From Desulfogranum mediterraneum DSM 13871 (GTDB lineage Bacteria > Desulfobacterota > Desulfobulbia > Desulfobulbales > Desulfobulbaceae), in contig NZ_AUCW01000018.1 of assembly GCF_000429965.1 (NCBI RefSeq), positions 1-64,000 on the forward strand: a DNA stretch of 64,000 nucleotides, written 5' to 3'. Below, one piece after another: positions 43,064 to 52,546 of the stretch (the first letter of the stretch is position 1; each line of letters begins with the position of its first letter). A model generated the notes under the pieces. It made no database searches. It was not told the origin of the DNA and saw nothing but the letters and a program-made list of their open reading frames with translations. The position numbers and the translations under genes were made by a program.

Positions 43064-43963
43064 ATGGTACGATTATTTCGTGATCTTCCCCTAAATGTAC
43101 CCCGTACAGTCGATTTATTCAGCAGAAGAATCGGCCAGATCCTCTGCGGGGTCATCCTCTGTCCACTCTGCCTGGTGTTGAGCAGCGCTCCCCTGCTCTG
43201 TGCCAGCTTTGATCTGCGCATCAAGGAAGAACGATTGACAGGGAGTACGGCGGATTACCCTCTGGAGCAGGCCTTGAAGCAGCTTGCCGATCAAGCCGGT
43301 TTTGAGGTGAAAATTTTCGGCCCCTTGAACGCGAGAGTCACCTGCAACCTGGCTGATAGTCCCCTGGCGGTTGGCCTGCATCGTCTGGTCGACAACCATT
43401 CCCTGGTCATCCTCTTTGAACAGCATGGAGACCGGCAGTTCATCAAAGAGGTCTGGTTGTTTCCCCAGCAGGAAACGCGACCGTCCGGGATAGCTCCCGG
43501 CGCTGTCATGGAGCCCAGGGAGTATGTTCCAGCCACCCCCTTGCACCGGGAATCGGAGCTTGCCGACTCTTCAGGAGAAGATCCGGGCGACCCGGCTGAC
43601 GCCGATCTTGTGCGCCTCCAGGAGGTGGTCTCCGGGGGAAGGGACAGGGATCAACTGGAGTTGGCTGTGCGGGAGTTGGCGGCTTTTGAAAGTGCGGAGG
43701 CGGTGCAGGCCATGGCCAGGGTGTTGGCGCGGCCGGATCCCGCTCTACGGCGTTACGTGGCCCAACAGCTGGGACGCAATCTCCATGACCAGGCTGTGAT
43801 GATCTTAGGCCAGATCATCCTGGGCGACCAGGATCCTGGGGTCCGCCTGGAGGCGGTAAAGGCCTTGGCCGGAAAAGAGAGTGTCTCAGCCAGAACATTT
43901 TTACGCGCTGCCACCAGAGACAACAACCTGAGCATTCGCAGGGCCGCAACAGAGGCCCTCTGA
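43064..43963 (+). CDS. Exported protein with STN-like and HEAT-repeat domains
   Basis: 299 residues. A hydrophobic export segment (ILCGVILCPLCLVLSSAPLLC) precedes a domain resembling the secretin/TonB short N-terminal domain: YPLEQALKQLADQAGFEVKI, then LADSPLAVGLHRLVDNHSLV. The C-terminal ~120 residues are HEAT-like helices (LAVRELAAFESAEAVQAMAR, VRLEAVKALAGKESVSARTF). No beta-barrel follows, so it is not a secretin itself. Function unknown; the combination is unusual. Confidence 0.75.
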   Translation: MVRLFRDLPLNVPRTVDLFSRRIGQILCGVILCPLCLVLSSAPLLCASFDLRIKEERLTGSTADYPLEQALKQLADQAGFEVKIFGPLNARVTCNLADSPLAVGLHRLVDNHSLVILFEQHGDRQFIKEVWLFPQQETRPSGIAPGAVMEPREYVPATPLHRESELADSSGEDPGDPADADLVRLQEVVSGGRDRDQLELAVRELAAFESAEAVQAMARVLARPDPALRRYVAQQLGRNLHDQAVMILGQIILGDQDPGVRLEAVKALAGKESVSARTFLRAATRDNNLSIRRAATEAL

Positions 43964-44006
43964 TGGCTGGGCGACGGATTTCGGCTGCCGAGGCCTTGCC
44001 CGGAGA

Positions 44007-44228
44007 TCAGCCAATGAGCTCTTTCACCCTGCCCACACAGCCGTTGTCCAGGCGGACCTTGATGCCATGGGGATGGGAGGGTGATCTGGTCAGGATTCGG
44101 GCAACCCTGCCCTGGGTGAGCTTGCCTGAGCCTTGATCCTGCTTCATCACCACGGCCACCTCCTGACCGATGGTGATATCGCCCCTGCTGATTCCGTTGG
44201 TCCTACTCGTGTTAGTATGCCTTGCCAT
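44007..44228 (-). CDS. YwbE family protein (DUF2196)
   Basis: 73 residues. The sequence ISRGDITIGQEVAVVMKQDQ, LTQGRVARILTRSPSHPHGI and KVRLDNGCVGRVKEL matches the short YwbE family, function unknown, probably a small beta-barrel. It lies downstream of hrpA on the same strand. Confidence 0.88.
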   Translation of the reverse strand: MARHTNTSRTNGISRGDITIGQEVAVVMKQDQGSGKLTQGRVARILTRSPSHPHGIKVRLDNGCVGRVKELIG

Positions 44229-44350
44229 CTTCTCCCTCGTAAGGGCTCTTGCTTCTTTGAGCCGAACTGCCCCCCTGGTGCGTACCTTTGGGGGCGCTGT
44301 TTGTCATAAGGCCTGAGCCCTGAACCTTAATCCGCTGGCCCTTGCTGCCT

Positions 44351-47300
44351 TTACTCCACCCGGCGACAGGTATTTTCCACCTCGCTCCAGAACTGTTCCA
44401 GCTTTTTTTCGGAGACCGAGGTCGTGGTTCCCAGTTCCGGCGCAAATACCGATACCCGGAACTCTTCCAGCAGTTGACGATAGTGGTTGAGGCTCTGGCG
44501 GCACTGGCCGGAGCCGGTGGAGAACTGGCGGGCCTGATCCAGGCGGTTGTTGGCCTTGATCAACCGCTCTGCCTTGCGACGATCTTTCTCCGGGGCATGC
44601 TCGGCCCGCTCGATCCGGATGATCAGTGCCTGGAGGTACCTGGGGCCATTTTGGAGCATGGTCGGGTCGCCGCTTATTAAAAAATTCTGGGGTAGGATCC
44701 GCTCCAGGGCCTGGTTGTACTCGTGATGGCGCTGGGAATCGAAGTTTTTCAGTTTTCGTGCCCGCTGGGCCCAGCTGGAGATCTTCTGGCGGGCCTCCTT
44801 GCGTTTCTGGAGGTTGTCAGCCAGCAGGGTCATGAGCGGTGCAGCGGCTCGGAGCAGCCCCTGTTTCCGGATAGCATCGTTGTGGGCGCAAAAGCTGGCA
44901 TAGGAGGGCAGGGGATTGCCCTCTATGGCAAAGAGGGCAGCCATCACAAAGGAGTAGAGGGCCTCCTTGAGGGCGGCTGCGGAATAATTTCCCCCCAGGG
45001 AGAGCCAACTGGCCGAGTTCGCGGTCACCGCAGCCTTGCACTGTTTTTTCAGCTGGGTGCTCTCCTGGGCGAAATTCCGGGCATAGAGGGCCTCCAGAGC
45101 ATGACGATTCGCCTGGAGGCTCTGCTCCTCATCCTGGAGGTAGCGCAGGTGGACCTGCTTGGCTGCCGGATCCACCTGGAGGGCCGGGTAGTAGAGTTCG
45201 ACGCCCCCGCCTTTGCCCGGGAAGCTGATGGTGGGGTCGATCAGATCCAGCTCCTCGGCGCTGATGTTGTCAAGGGTGGGCAGGCTCTGTACCGTTCGCT
45301 TCCTCTGGGAGGGAGCGCTGCCCTTCGCCTGTTGGAGAATCTGGTTAAAGGAGCGGGCAAAACAGACCTCCTTGCCCTCCTCATCCAGGAGCACAAAGTG
45401 CATGGTCAGGTGTGCGGGGAGGGCTTCTGCCAGCCAGTCGGCCCGCTGGATCTGCAGCCGGTGGGAACGGAGCAGGGCCTGTTCAATCCCCTGGTAGAGG
45501 GAGCCCTTGTAGAGTTCCAGACCATCCATGATCCGGTCCACGGTATCTGGCAGCGGCACCAGGTTTTTACGAATTCGTTTGGGAAGACGCTTGAGCAGAT
45601 AGAGTAACTTTTCCGGCAACAGGCCTGGAACCAGCCACTCAAAGATGTTGGGATTGAGGTGGGAGGCGATCTGGCGGGGGATACAGGCGCTCACCCCGTC
45701 CTGTTCCTTGCCTGGTTCGAAGCGATAGCGCAGCTGCAGCTGGAACTCACCTACCTGGAGGGTGGGGGGGAAGCGATAGAGCTCATCATCGGCAGGGGCA
45801 TCCAGGCAGATATCTGCCTGGCTCATACGGAGGAAGGCGTCGTTCTTTTTCCGGCGGAGCAGCCGGTTGAGGGTAAAGCGATCATAGACCTGAACCAGTC
45901 GCTCATCATAAAAGTGAAAGAGCTGCTCCTCATCGGCCACGATGGTGCGACGGCGCAGCCGCTCTTCGATCTCCCGGTACTCCCTGATCAGGTTCTGATT
46001 AAAGGCGAGAAAGGGATAACGACCGCCGAGTTTATCCGGGATCAGGGCCTCGCGGATAAAGAGTTCCTTGGCCTCCTGCCTGGTATCCCTGTTTAAGCGG
46101 CCATAGTTGACCCGGCGGCCATGGACGATGGGGATGCCGAACAGGCTGACCTGTTCATCGGCGATGACCTGGCCGCTCTTCTTTTCCCAGCGGGGGTTGC
46201 TCCAGGAGCGTTTACAGAGATCGCCGCCCAACTCTTCCAGCCACTCTACCTTGATGTTGGCCGCGGTCCGGGCAAAGAGCTGGGTGGTCTCCACGAAGTG
46301 GGCGGCCACGATCCATTCGCCCCCACGTTTATGCAGGGCAGAACCTGGAAAGAGAATCACCTCCTTGTTGCCTGGGGCGAGGTAGATATTACGCTCCTTC
46401 TTGCGGCAGAAGTTACGCAGAAAACCACTGGTCAGGGAGATGTGGAGTGGGTCGTAAGCTGCTGGTTCACGGTTCAGGGTGAACTCTGATCTTCTCTTCA
46501 AGAGTCCCAGGATCTGCTCATGGACATCGATCCACTCCCGCATCCGCTGCCAGGCGAGAAAGTTGGTCTTGCAGAACTTGGAGAGCCTGGACCAGCTGAC
46601 CCGGCTGCCCTCTGCAAAGAGCTGATCCCAGATGTTCAACAGAGAGAGGAAGTCGGAGCGTTGGTCTTTGAACCTGGCGTGGGCCTCCCTGGCCTGCTGT
46701 TCCCTGTCCAGGGGACGGACTCTGGGATCCTGGACCGAGAGGGCGGCCGCCAGAATGACGCTCTCCCGCAGGGCCCCCCTGGCCGCGCTCTCGATGATGA
46801 TCCGGGAGATTCGGGGATCCAGGGGCAGGGTGGCCATCAGTCTGCCGTTGGCGGTCAGGCTGTGCTCGCCGGTCAGGGCCCCGGTTTCCCGCAGGGTGCG
46901 GTAGCCCTCCCGGATTGCCCTGGGCAGAGGAGCGTCCACAAAGGGAAACTGTTCCGGTTGTCCCAGCTTGAGGCTGACCATCTGGAGGATGACCTCTGCC
47001 AGGTTGGAGCGTTGGATCTCCGGCAGGGTGAATTCGTCCCGGGCCAGGTAGTCCTCTTCGCTGTAAAGCCGGATACAGACCCCCGGTCCGGTGCGGCCGC
47101 AGCGTCCCTGACGCTGGTTGCAGCTGGCCTGGCTCACCTTGGAGATCCGGAGGCTGGTGGTACCGGTGCGGATGTTGTATCGGGAGATCCGGGCAAGCCC
47201 CGAGTCCACGACATAGCGGATGCCTGGAACGGTGATGGAGGTCTCTGCCACATTGGTGGCCACGATGATCTTTCGCTTTTTGGAGGCTTGGAAAATCTTG

Positions 47301-48091
47301 CGTTGATCCGAGGCCTGGAGCCGGCCGAACAGCGGCAGGAGAAGGTTGTCCCGGCGGATGGGTTCACTCAGGCCTTCAAGGGTGTCGAATATGTCCCTCT
47401 CCGTAGGCATAAAAACAAGGATGTCGCCCCCGAACGGGTCGGCACAGAGATCCTCGAGGACCTCAACGGCCTGATCCACATAGGATCGTTCCTGCCCCTC
47501 GTCCCGCTCTTCGTCTCCCAGGTGCCTGGTCTCGATGGGAAAGAGCCGGCCTGAAACCGTGATCACCGGTGCCTGGGAGAAGTGCTGACTGAATTTATCG
47601 GTATCAATGGTGGCCGAGGAGATGATCAGCTTGAGGTCCGGTCGCCGCGGGAGCAGCTGTTTGAGGTAGCCCAGGAGAAAATCGATGTTGAGGCTCCGCT
47701 CGTGGGCCTCATCGATGATCAGGGTATCGTACTGGCGCAGCAAGCGGTCGCTCTTGGTCTCGGCCAGCAGGACCCCGTCGGTCATGAACTTGATCACGGT
47801 CTGCTCCGAGATCCGATCCTGGAAACGGATCTTGTAGCCTGCCAGGCCAGGTTCCTTGAGCTCCTCTTCCACCCGCTCGGCCACGGAGATGGCGGCAATA
47901 CGCCTGGGTTGGGTGCAGCCGATCCGGGCCTCTTTCCCCAGGCCGGCTTGGAGACACATCTTGGGCAGCTGGGTGGTCTTGCCCGACCCGGTATCACCGG
48001 CCACGATGATCACCTGGTGTTCCTGGAGGGCGGTACAGATCTCCTGGCTGTGCTCGGAGATGGGGAGGGCAGGGGGATAGGATAGTTGCAT
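44351..48091 (-). CDS. hrpA: ATP-dependent RNA helicase HrpA
   Basis: 1246 residues, the usual size of HrpA. DEAH-box helicase: Walker A GDTGSGKTTQLPKMCLQ near residue 34, DEAHERSLNIDFLLGYL near residue 120, SSATIDTDKF (motif III), ATNVAETSITVPGIRYVVDS and QRQGRCGRTGPGVCIRLY (motifs V and VI). The C-terminal third is the HrpA-type DUF3418 region. E. coli HrpA rescues stalled ribosomes and processes mRNA. No frameshift is visible. Confidence 0.95.
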   Translation of the reverse strand: MQLSYPPALPISEHSQEICTALQEHQVIIVAGDTGSGKTTQLPKMCLQAGLGKEARIGCTQPRRIAAISVAERVEEELKEPGLAGYKIRFQDRISEQTVIKFMTDGVLLAETKSDRLLRQYDTLIIDEAHERSLNIDFLLGYLKQLLPRRPDLKLIISSATIDTDKFSQHFSQAPVITVSGRLFPIETRHLGDEERDEGQERSYVDQAVEVLEDLCADPFGGDILVFMPTERDIFDTLEGLSEPIRRDNLLLPLFGRLQASDQRKIFQASKKRKIIVATNVAETSITVPGIRYVVDSGLARISRYNIRTGTTSLRISKVSQASCNQRQGRCGRTGPGVCIRLYSEEDYLARDEFTLPEIQRSNLAEVILQMVSLKLGQPEQFPFVDAPLPRAIREGYRTLRETGALTGEHSLTANGRLMATLPLDPRISRIIIESAARGALRESVILAAALSVQDPRVRPLDREQQAREAHARFKDQRSDFLSLLNIWDQLFAEGSRVSWSRLSKFCKTNFLAWQRMREWIDVHEQILGLLKRRSEFTLNREPAAYDPLHISLTSGFLRNFCRKKERNIYLAPGNKEVILFPGSALHKRGGEWIVAAHFVETTQLFARTAANIKVEWLEELGGDLCKRSWSNPRWEKKSGQVIADEQVSLFGIPIVHGRRVNYGRLNRDTRQEAKELFIREALIPDKLGGRYPFLAFNQNLIREYREIEERLRRRTIVADEEQLFHFYDERLVQVYDRFTLNRLLRRKKNDAFLRMSQADICLDAPADDELYRFPPTLQVGEFQLQLRYRFEPGKEQDGVSACIPRQIASHLNPNIFEWLVPGLLPEKLLYLLKRLPKRIRKNLVPLPDTVDRIMDGLELYKGSLYQGIEQALLRSHRLQIQRADWLAEALPAHLTMHFVLLDEEGKEVCFARSFNQILQQAKGSAPSQRKRTVQSLPTLDNISAEELDLIDPTISFPGKGGGVELYYPALQVDPAAKQVHLRYLQDEEQSLQANRHALEALYARNFAQESTQLKKQCKAAVTANSASWLSLGGNYSAAALKEALYSFVMAALFAIEGNPLPSYASFCAHNDAIRKQGLLRAAAPLMTLLADNLQKRKEARQKISSWAQRARKLKNFDSQRHHEYNQALERILPQNFLISGDPTMLQNGPRYLQALIIRIERAEHAPEKDRRKAERLIKANNRLDQARQFSTGSGQCRQSLNHYRQLLEEFRVSVFAPELGTTTSVSEKKLEQFWSEVENTCRRVE

Positions 48092-48214
48092 GGAAAATTG
48101 TGTTTTCTACTTGAGGGGAAAAGAGGATAGAGTATAGTTTACGATTGCATGTTTTTACAACAACTCTTTCCCTCCCTGGATCGAATACCCCTTAAACCAA
48201 CCCCTGAGGTGCCC

Positions 48215-49114
48215 ATGAAGGCCATAAAAAAAGCTGTTATTCCGGTAGCTGGACTCGGTACCCGCTTCCTGCCTGCCACTAAAGCCATCCCCAAAGAGAT
48301 GTTGACCATTGTCGATCGCCCCACCATCCAGTACATCGTCGAGGAGGTGGTCGCCTCGGGCATAGAAGAGATCGTCTTTATCACCAGCGAGGGGAAATCC
48401 GCCATCGAGAATCACTTTGACTATGACTTTCGTCTGGATACGGTGCTCAAGGAAAAAAACAAGGTGAGCCTGGGCGAGGAACTCAACAACATCTCCAACC
48501 TGATCGATATCGTCTCGGTGCGGCAGAAGAAACCCCTGGGCCTGGGCCACGCCATCTGGATGGCCCGCAACGTCATCGGTGACGAGCCCTTTTTGGTACT
48601 CCTGGGAGATGATCTGGTGATGAGTGGGGTACCCTGCTGCAAACAGATGATCGACCTCTATCACCAGGTGGGCGAATCCATTGTCGCCATCCAGCGGGTG
48701 CCCATGGACCAGACCTATCAGTACGGAATTGTCGAGGGCGTTGAGACCGAAAGGGAACGCACCTTCAAGGTCAAGCGGATGGTGGAAAAACCCGCACCCG
48801 GGACCTCGCACTCGGATATGGCCATCATCGGACGCTACCTGCTGATGCCCGAGGTCTTTGACCTCCTGGGCAAGACCACCCCCGGCCATGGGGGTGAGAT
48901 CCAGCTCACCGATGCCCTCCTGGCCCTCTCCAATCTCCGGGGAATGTATGCCTATGAGTTTGATGGCCAGCGCTATGATGCCGGCGACAAACTCGGCTAT
49001 CTCAAGGCGATTGTCGACTTTGCCCTCCACCATCGGGATCTTGGCGCACCCTTTCGAGAGTACCTGGAGATGATCTGTCAGGGCTGTGAGATCCCTGGCC
49101 TGGAAAAGGAGTAG
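48215..49114 (+). CDS. galU: UTP-glucose-1-phosphate uridylyltransferase
   Basis: 299 residues. Makes UDP-glucose from UTP and glucose-1-phosphate for surface polysaccharides. The N-terminal signature is PVAGLGTRFLPATKAIPKEM; the metal/active region is FLVLLGDDLV; the sugar-binding segment is YDAGDKLGYLKAIVDF. The start at 48215 has TGAGGTG upstream. Divergent from hrpA and 9 bp before priA. Confidence 0.95.
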   Translation: MKAIKKAVIPVAGLGTRFLPATKAIPKEMLTIVDRPTIQYIVEEVVASGIEEIVFITSEGKSAIENHFDYDFRLDTVLKEKNKVSLGEELNNISNLIDIVSVRQKKPLGLGHAIWMARNVIGDEPFLVLLGDDLVMSGVPCCKQMIDLYHQVGESIVAIQRVPMDQTYQYGIVEGVETERERTFKVKRMVEKPAPGTSHSDMAIIGRYLLMPEVFDLLGKTTPGHGGEIQLTDALLALSNLRGMYAYEFDGQRYDAGDKLGYLKAIVDFALHHRDLGAPFREYLEMICQGCEIPGLEKE

Positions 49115-49123
49115 TCGCTCCCT

Positions 49124-51643
49124 ATGCAACACTATGAGGTGGCCGTTGATGCGCCGATGGCACAGACGCTGACCTACGGTCACCCCCGGGACCAGCAGGA
49201 TCCCGTTCCGGTGGGCAGTTGTGTGGTGGTCCCCCTGGGGAGGAGGCGGGTCACCGGCTATGTCCTGGGAACCTCCCCGCTGACCGATCCTGCTACTGAT
49301 ACCTTTGTGGTGAAACCCATCAACCGGGTCTTTGCCCCGGCACCCCTGTTTCCCGAGTGGTTGATTCCTCTCTACCGTTGGCTGGCCGCTTACTACCATC
49401 ACCCCCTGGGCCAGGTCATCAAGACCGCCCTGCCGGTTGCCCCCACGGCCCGTTCCGGCCTGCGGGCCAGCTTGACGGCCATGGGGATCGCCCAGCTGGC
49501 AGAGACCCGGCCCGAGGAGCTCTCCCCAGGCCGCCACCCCTGGCTTGAGTCCCTGCGCAACGACCGCCAGCTGACAGCGGCCAAGGTGGCTCAACTCTGG
49601 CGCGATCCGTCGGAGAAAAGGAAACTGCAGCAACTGGCTGAACAGGGCTGGCTCGAACTGGTTCCTGAACTGGTGACCTCGCAGCTGAAGGAAAAAAAAG
49701 AGACCGCCTACACCCTGGCCGCTGCCTTTGACTCTCTCCATGAGCTTGAGCCGGCAGAGATTCCCCAGGAGCTCTCTCCGGCCGACGGAGGCGGGGAAGG
49801 GGTGCGTCTCAAACCCTCGGAGCAGAAGACCCTTCTCTACTTCCTGGAACTCTGTCGTCAAGGACCGAAGGCACCGGTGGCCAGGCGTTCTCTTTTGGAG
49901 GTGTACCGTAACTGTGGCAAGGCCCTGGTCGCGCTCTGTGAGCAGGGGGTGTTGGTCAAAGAGCGGCTGCGGATCTATCGTGATCCCTTTGGCGGCAGGG
50001 AGATCGCCGCAGAACCACCGCTCCAGCTCACCCCTGAACAGCAGGAGGTCCTGTCAGCCGTGATCCCGGCCATTGACCAGGGGAGCTTCAGCCCCTTTCT
50101 CCTCCACGGGGTCACCGGCTGCGGCAAGACCGAGGTCTATCTCCGCGCAGTGGCCGCGGCCCTTGAGCAGGGAAAGAGCGCCCTGGTCCTGGTGCCTGAG
50201 ATTGCCCTGGCCGCCCAGTTGGAGGCTCAGTTCTATGCCCGCTTTGGCGAACAGCTGGCCATCTTTCACAGCGGCCTGAGCCAGGGGGAGCGTTTCGACC
50301 AGTGGCTCAAGGTCTGGAACAGACGTTCCAGGGTGGTCTTGGGGGCCAGGTCTGCAGTCTTTGCCCCCTTGGATGATCTCGGGGTGATCATTGTCGACGA
50401 GGAGCACGAGCCGGCCTACAAACAGGAAGAGGGCGCCCGCTATCACGGCCGTGATGTGGCGGTGATGCGGGCCAAGATGGCCTCCTGCCCGGTGGTGTTG
50501 GGCTCGGCCACCCCGGCGGTGACCAGTTTCAACAACGCCTGCCAGGGAAAGTACCGGCTGTTGACCATGGCCAGAAGGGTGGAAAATCAGCCCCTGCCCG
50601 AGGTGCAGGTGGTTGATCTGGCACGGGAAAAAAGGTCCCGTCCGGATCTGTTTTTTTCCGATCAGCTGATCAGCGCTATCCACCAGACCCTGGATAATAA
50701 CCAGCAGGTCCTGCTCTATGTCAACCGTCGCGGTTTTTCCTCGGCCATGCTCTGCCGGGATTGCGGTCATGTCCTCCAGTGCAGCCACTGTCAGGTCTCC
50801 CTGACCCACCATCGCAGCAGCGATAAACTGCTCTGCCACTACTGCGGTTTTACCCTGCATACCAATATCGTCTGTCCTGGCTGCAACTCCACCAAGGTCA
50901 GCGGCATCGGCCTGGGTACGGAAAAGATAGAGGAGGAGGCCAGGCAGCTCTTTGCCTCGGCGCGGGTTGCCAGGCTGGACAGTGACACCGCGGTCAAGCG
51001 CAAGAACTACCTGGCCACCCTCCAGGCAGTTCGCAATCGCCAGGTGGATATCCTGGTAGGGACCCAGATGATCGCCAAAGGTCTCCATTTTCCGGCCATC
51101 ACCCTGGTGGGTGTGGTCTCAGCCGATGCCGGCCTGGCCATCCCTGACTATAAGGCTGCGGAACGGACCTTTTCCCTGCTTTCCCAGGTTACCGGTCGGG
51201 CAGGTCGGGGGGAGTACAGCGGTAAGGTGATTGTCCAGACCTACCAGCCCCAGCATTACGCCATTCGCTTTGCCCGGGATCACGACTACCAGGCCCTCTA
51301 TGACCAGGAGATCACCACTCGTTCCCTGCTGGGTTTTCCCCCCTTCTCCCGCCTGGTGAACCTGCGCTTCAGCGGGGTCGAGGAAAAGAAGGTGGAGCTG
51401 GCAGCCCAAAAGATTGCCCGCCTGATCAGAGACGAACACGGTCAGACAGGGATCGAGTTGCTTGGGCCGGCACCGGCGCCACTCTCCAGGATCAAGGATC
51501 GCTTCCGCTGGCAGCTGCTGATGAAGAGTACCAACGGTCGGCAACTCCATGACATCTGTGGCCGCCTAGCCGCAGGACAGCGGCAGCTGAGGCTGGGGGC
51601 GGTACGCCTGGGAATTGATGTAGATCCGGAAAATATGATGTGA
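49124..51643 (+). CDS. priA: Primosomal protein N' (replication restart helicase)
   Basis: 839 residues. N-terminal 3'-OH-binding domain, Walker A LLHGVTGCGKTEVYLRAVAA near residue 327, DEEH in IIVDEEHEPAYKQEEGARYH, and the two zinc knuckles between helicase lobes: CRDCGHVLQCSHC and CHYCGFTLHTNIVCPGC (eight cysteines). Motif VI is QVTGRAGRGEYSG. PriA reloads the replicative helicase at stalled forks. It follows galU by 9 bp, possibly co-transcribed. Confidence 0.96.
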   Translation: MQHYEVAVDAPMAQTLTYGHPRDQQDPVPVGSCVVVPLGRRRVTGYVLGTSPLTDPATDTFVVKPINRVFAPAPLFPEWLIPLYRWLAAYYHHPLGQVIKTALPVAPTARSGLRASLTAMGIAQLAETRPEELSPGRHPWLESLRNDRQLTAAKVAQLWRDPSEKRKLQQLAEQGWLELVPELVTSQLKEKKETAYTLAAAFDSLHELEPAEIPQELSPADGGGEGVRLKPSEQKTLLYFLELCRQGPKAPVARRSLLEVYRNCGKALVALCEQGVLVKERLRIYRDPFGGREIAAEPPLQLTPEQQEVLSAVIPAIDQGSFSPFLLHGVTGCGKTEVYLRAVAAALEQGKSALVLVPEIALAAQLEAQFYARFGEQLAIFHSGLSQGERFDQWLKVWNRRSRVVLGARSAVFAPLDDLGVIIVDEEHEPAYKQEEGARYHGRDVAVMRAKMASCPVVLGSATPAVTSFNNACQGKYRLLTMARRVENQPLPEVQVVDLAREKRSRPDLFFSDQLISAIHQTLDNNQQVLLYVNRRGFSSAMLCRDCGHVLQCSHCQVSLTHHRSSDKLLCHYCGFTLHTNIVCPGCNSTKVSGIGLGTEKIEEEARQLFASARVARLDSDTAVKRKNYLATLQAVRNRQVDILVGTQMIAKGLHFPAITLVGVVSADAGLAIPDYKAAERTFSLLSQVTGRAGRGEYSGKVIVQTYQPQHYAIRFARDHDYQALYDQEITTRSLLGFPPFSRLVNLRFSGVEEKKVELAAQKIARLIRDEHGQTGIELLGPAPAPLSRIKDRFRWQLLMKSTNGRQLHDICGRLAAGQRQLRLGAVRLGIDVDPENMM

Positions 51644-51673
51644 CCCGGTTTGGATGGGACGAGCAGGGAGAGG

Positions 51674-51715
51674 GGGGATAAAAAATCCCCGGCAGGAAAA
51701 GGAGGGAAACCTGCC
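51674..51715. terminator. Hairpins between convergent priA and zraP
   Basis: GGGGAT-AAAAA-ATCCCC (51674-51690) is immediately followed by GGCAGG ... CCTGCC (51691-51715). Read on the minus strand, the larger hairpin is followed by GGGGATTTTTTATCCCC. A bidirectional terminator is plausible. Confidence 0.4.
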
Positions 51716-51756
51716 AGGGATCTTCGGAGGGACGTCCAGATACTGCCTTATCGGCT

Positions 51757-52203
51757 TTAGAAGCGTGCGCCGCAACCACGTCGCTGTTGGTGGTGGAAGC
51801 CCTTGCCACCGCCTTGGCCCATGCCCATGCCCTGTCCCATGCCGCAGGCAGAGGCAGGGAGGCCATACTCCTGGGCCTTGAGGCGGAGCTGTTCCCTGAG
51901 GTCATAGAGTTCGCCCGCCAGCTGGGCGGCCTTGGTGGAGTTGGGGGTCTCGGCACCCATCACCGCCCGCATGGCGGTCTGCTTGACTGCCATCTCTTTA
52001 CGCAACTCCGTTGTATCCGTGAGAAATTTTTCCTGTGCTTTTTGGGCCACCGGATTCAGCTGCTGCTGCATCTGGCAGGGTACCTGGCCGTTGTTGCCCC
52101 AGCCCCCTGGCCTGGCCGTGGCGGCCTGGGTGATGGTCAGGGCCAGACCCGTGGTGAGGATGGCGGCGGCGAGCATCTTTTTCTTACTGGTACCTTTCTT
52201 CAT
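51757..52203 (-). CDS. zraP: ZraP-like periplasmic zinc-responsive chaperone
   Basis: 148 residues, signal peptide AAAILTTGLALTITQAATA. The helical core (FLTDTTELRKEMAVKQTAMR, AQLAGELYDLREQLRLKAQE) is that of the CpxP/Spy/ZraP family, and the Gly/Met/His/Cys-rich tail (GMGQGMGMGQGGGKGFHHQ, CGARF) suits zinc binding. In E. coli ZraP is the periplasmic partner of ZraSR. Here the gene is divergent from a ZraS-like kinase and has a sigma-54-type promoter. Confidence 0.9.
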   Translation of the reverse strand: MKKGTSKKKMLAAAILTTGLALTITQAATARPGGWGNNGQVPCQMQQQLNPVAQKAQEKFLTDTTELRKEMAVKQTAMRAVMGAETPNSTKAAQLAGELYDLREQLRLKAQEYGLPASACGMGQGMGMGQGGGKGFHHQQRRGCGARF

Positions 52204-52273
52204 ATGGTCTACTCCTTGGTAGGGTTGATGATACTGGTTGTTATTGCTTGTCTGCCTGTTGCACCTTCATTAT

Positions 52274-52289
52274 AGCCAATCCTGTGCCA
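52274..52289 (-). promoter_or_regulatory. Sigma-54 promoter of zraP
   Basis: On the minus strand TGGCACAGGATTGGCT matches TGGCAC-N5-TTGCW with one mismatch in the -12 half and exact spacing. The -12 half lies about 70 bp before the zraP ATG. E. coli zraP is sigma-54-dependent, which supports this assignment. Confidence 0.72.
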
Positions 52290-52392
52290 GAAATAATTAT
52301 ATATCTGTAACTATATGATATGAAAAATCTTTATGAGCAAAATGTCCCGACAGTCACGCGGGATACGCCGGCAGCAGCCGCGAACTGTTCCC

Positions 52393-52428
52393 TTTTTACC
52401 CAGGTCGGAGTTCTGCTCTGGGTAAAAA
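52393..52428. promoter_or_regulatory. Perfect inverted repeat upstream of the zraS-like gene
   Basis: TTTTTACCCAG (52393-52403) and CTGGGTAAAAA (52418-52428) are perfect 11-bp arms around a 14-nt spacer. It lies about 100 bp upstream of the sigma-54 site of zraP and 120 bp before the kinase start. It could be an activator site for the divergent pair, or a transcript hairpin. Confidence 0.45.
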
Positions 52429-52546
52429 GTATCCGCCTGGAGTGGTCCAAGGCGGAGTTCCGGGGATTATCAGTACTCATTCCCCGCAGTTGCCACCATC
52501 ATCTACCACCGGAAGTTACTGGATCACTTTTTGCCTGATCAGACCC

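Noticed and set aside
44723-47554. Several long plus-strand frames inside hrpA (e.g. 44723-45607, 46520-47554)
   Set aside because: They overlap the well-supported helicase domains of HrpA in the antisense direction and encode low-complexity Gly/Leu/Gln-rich sequence.
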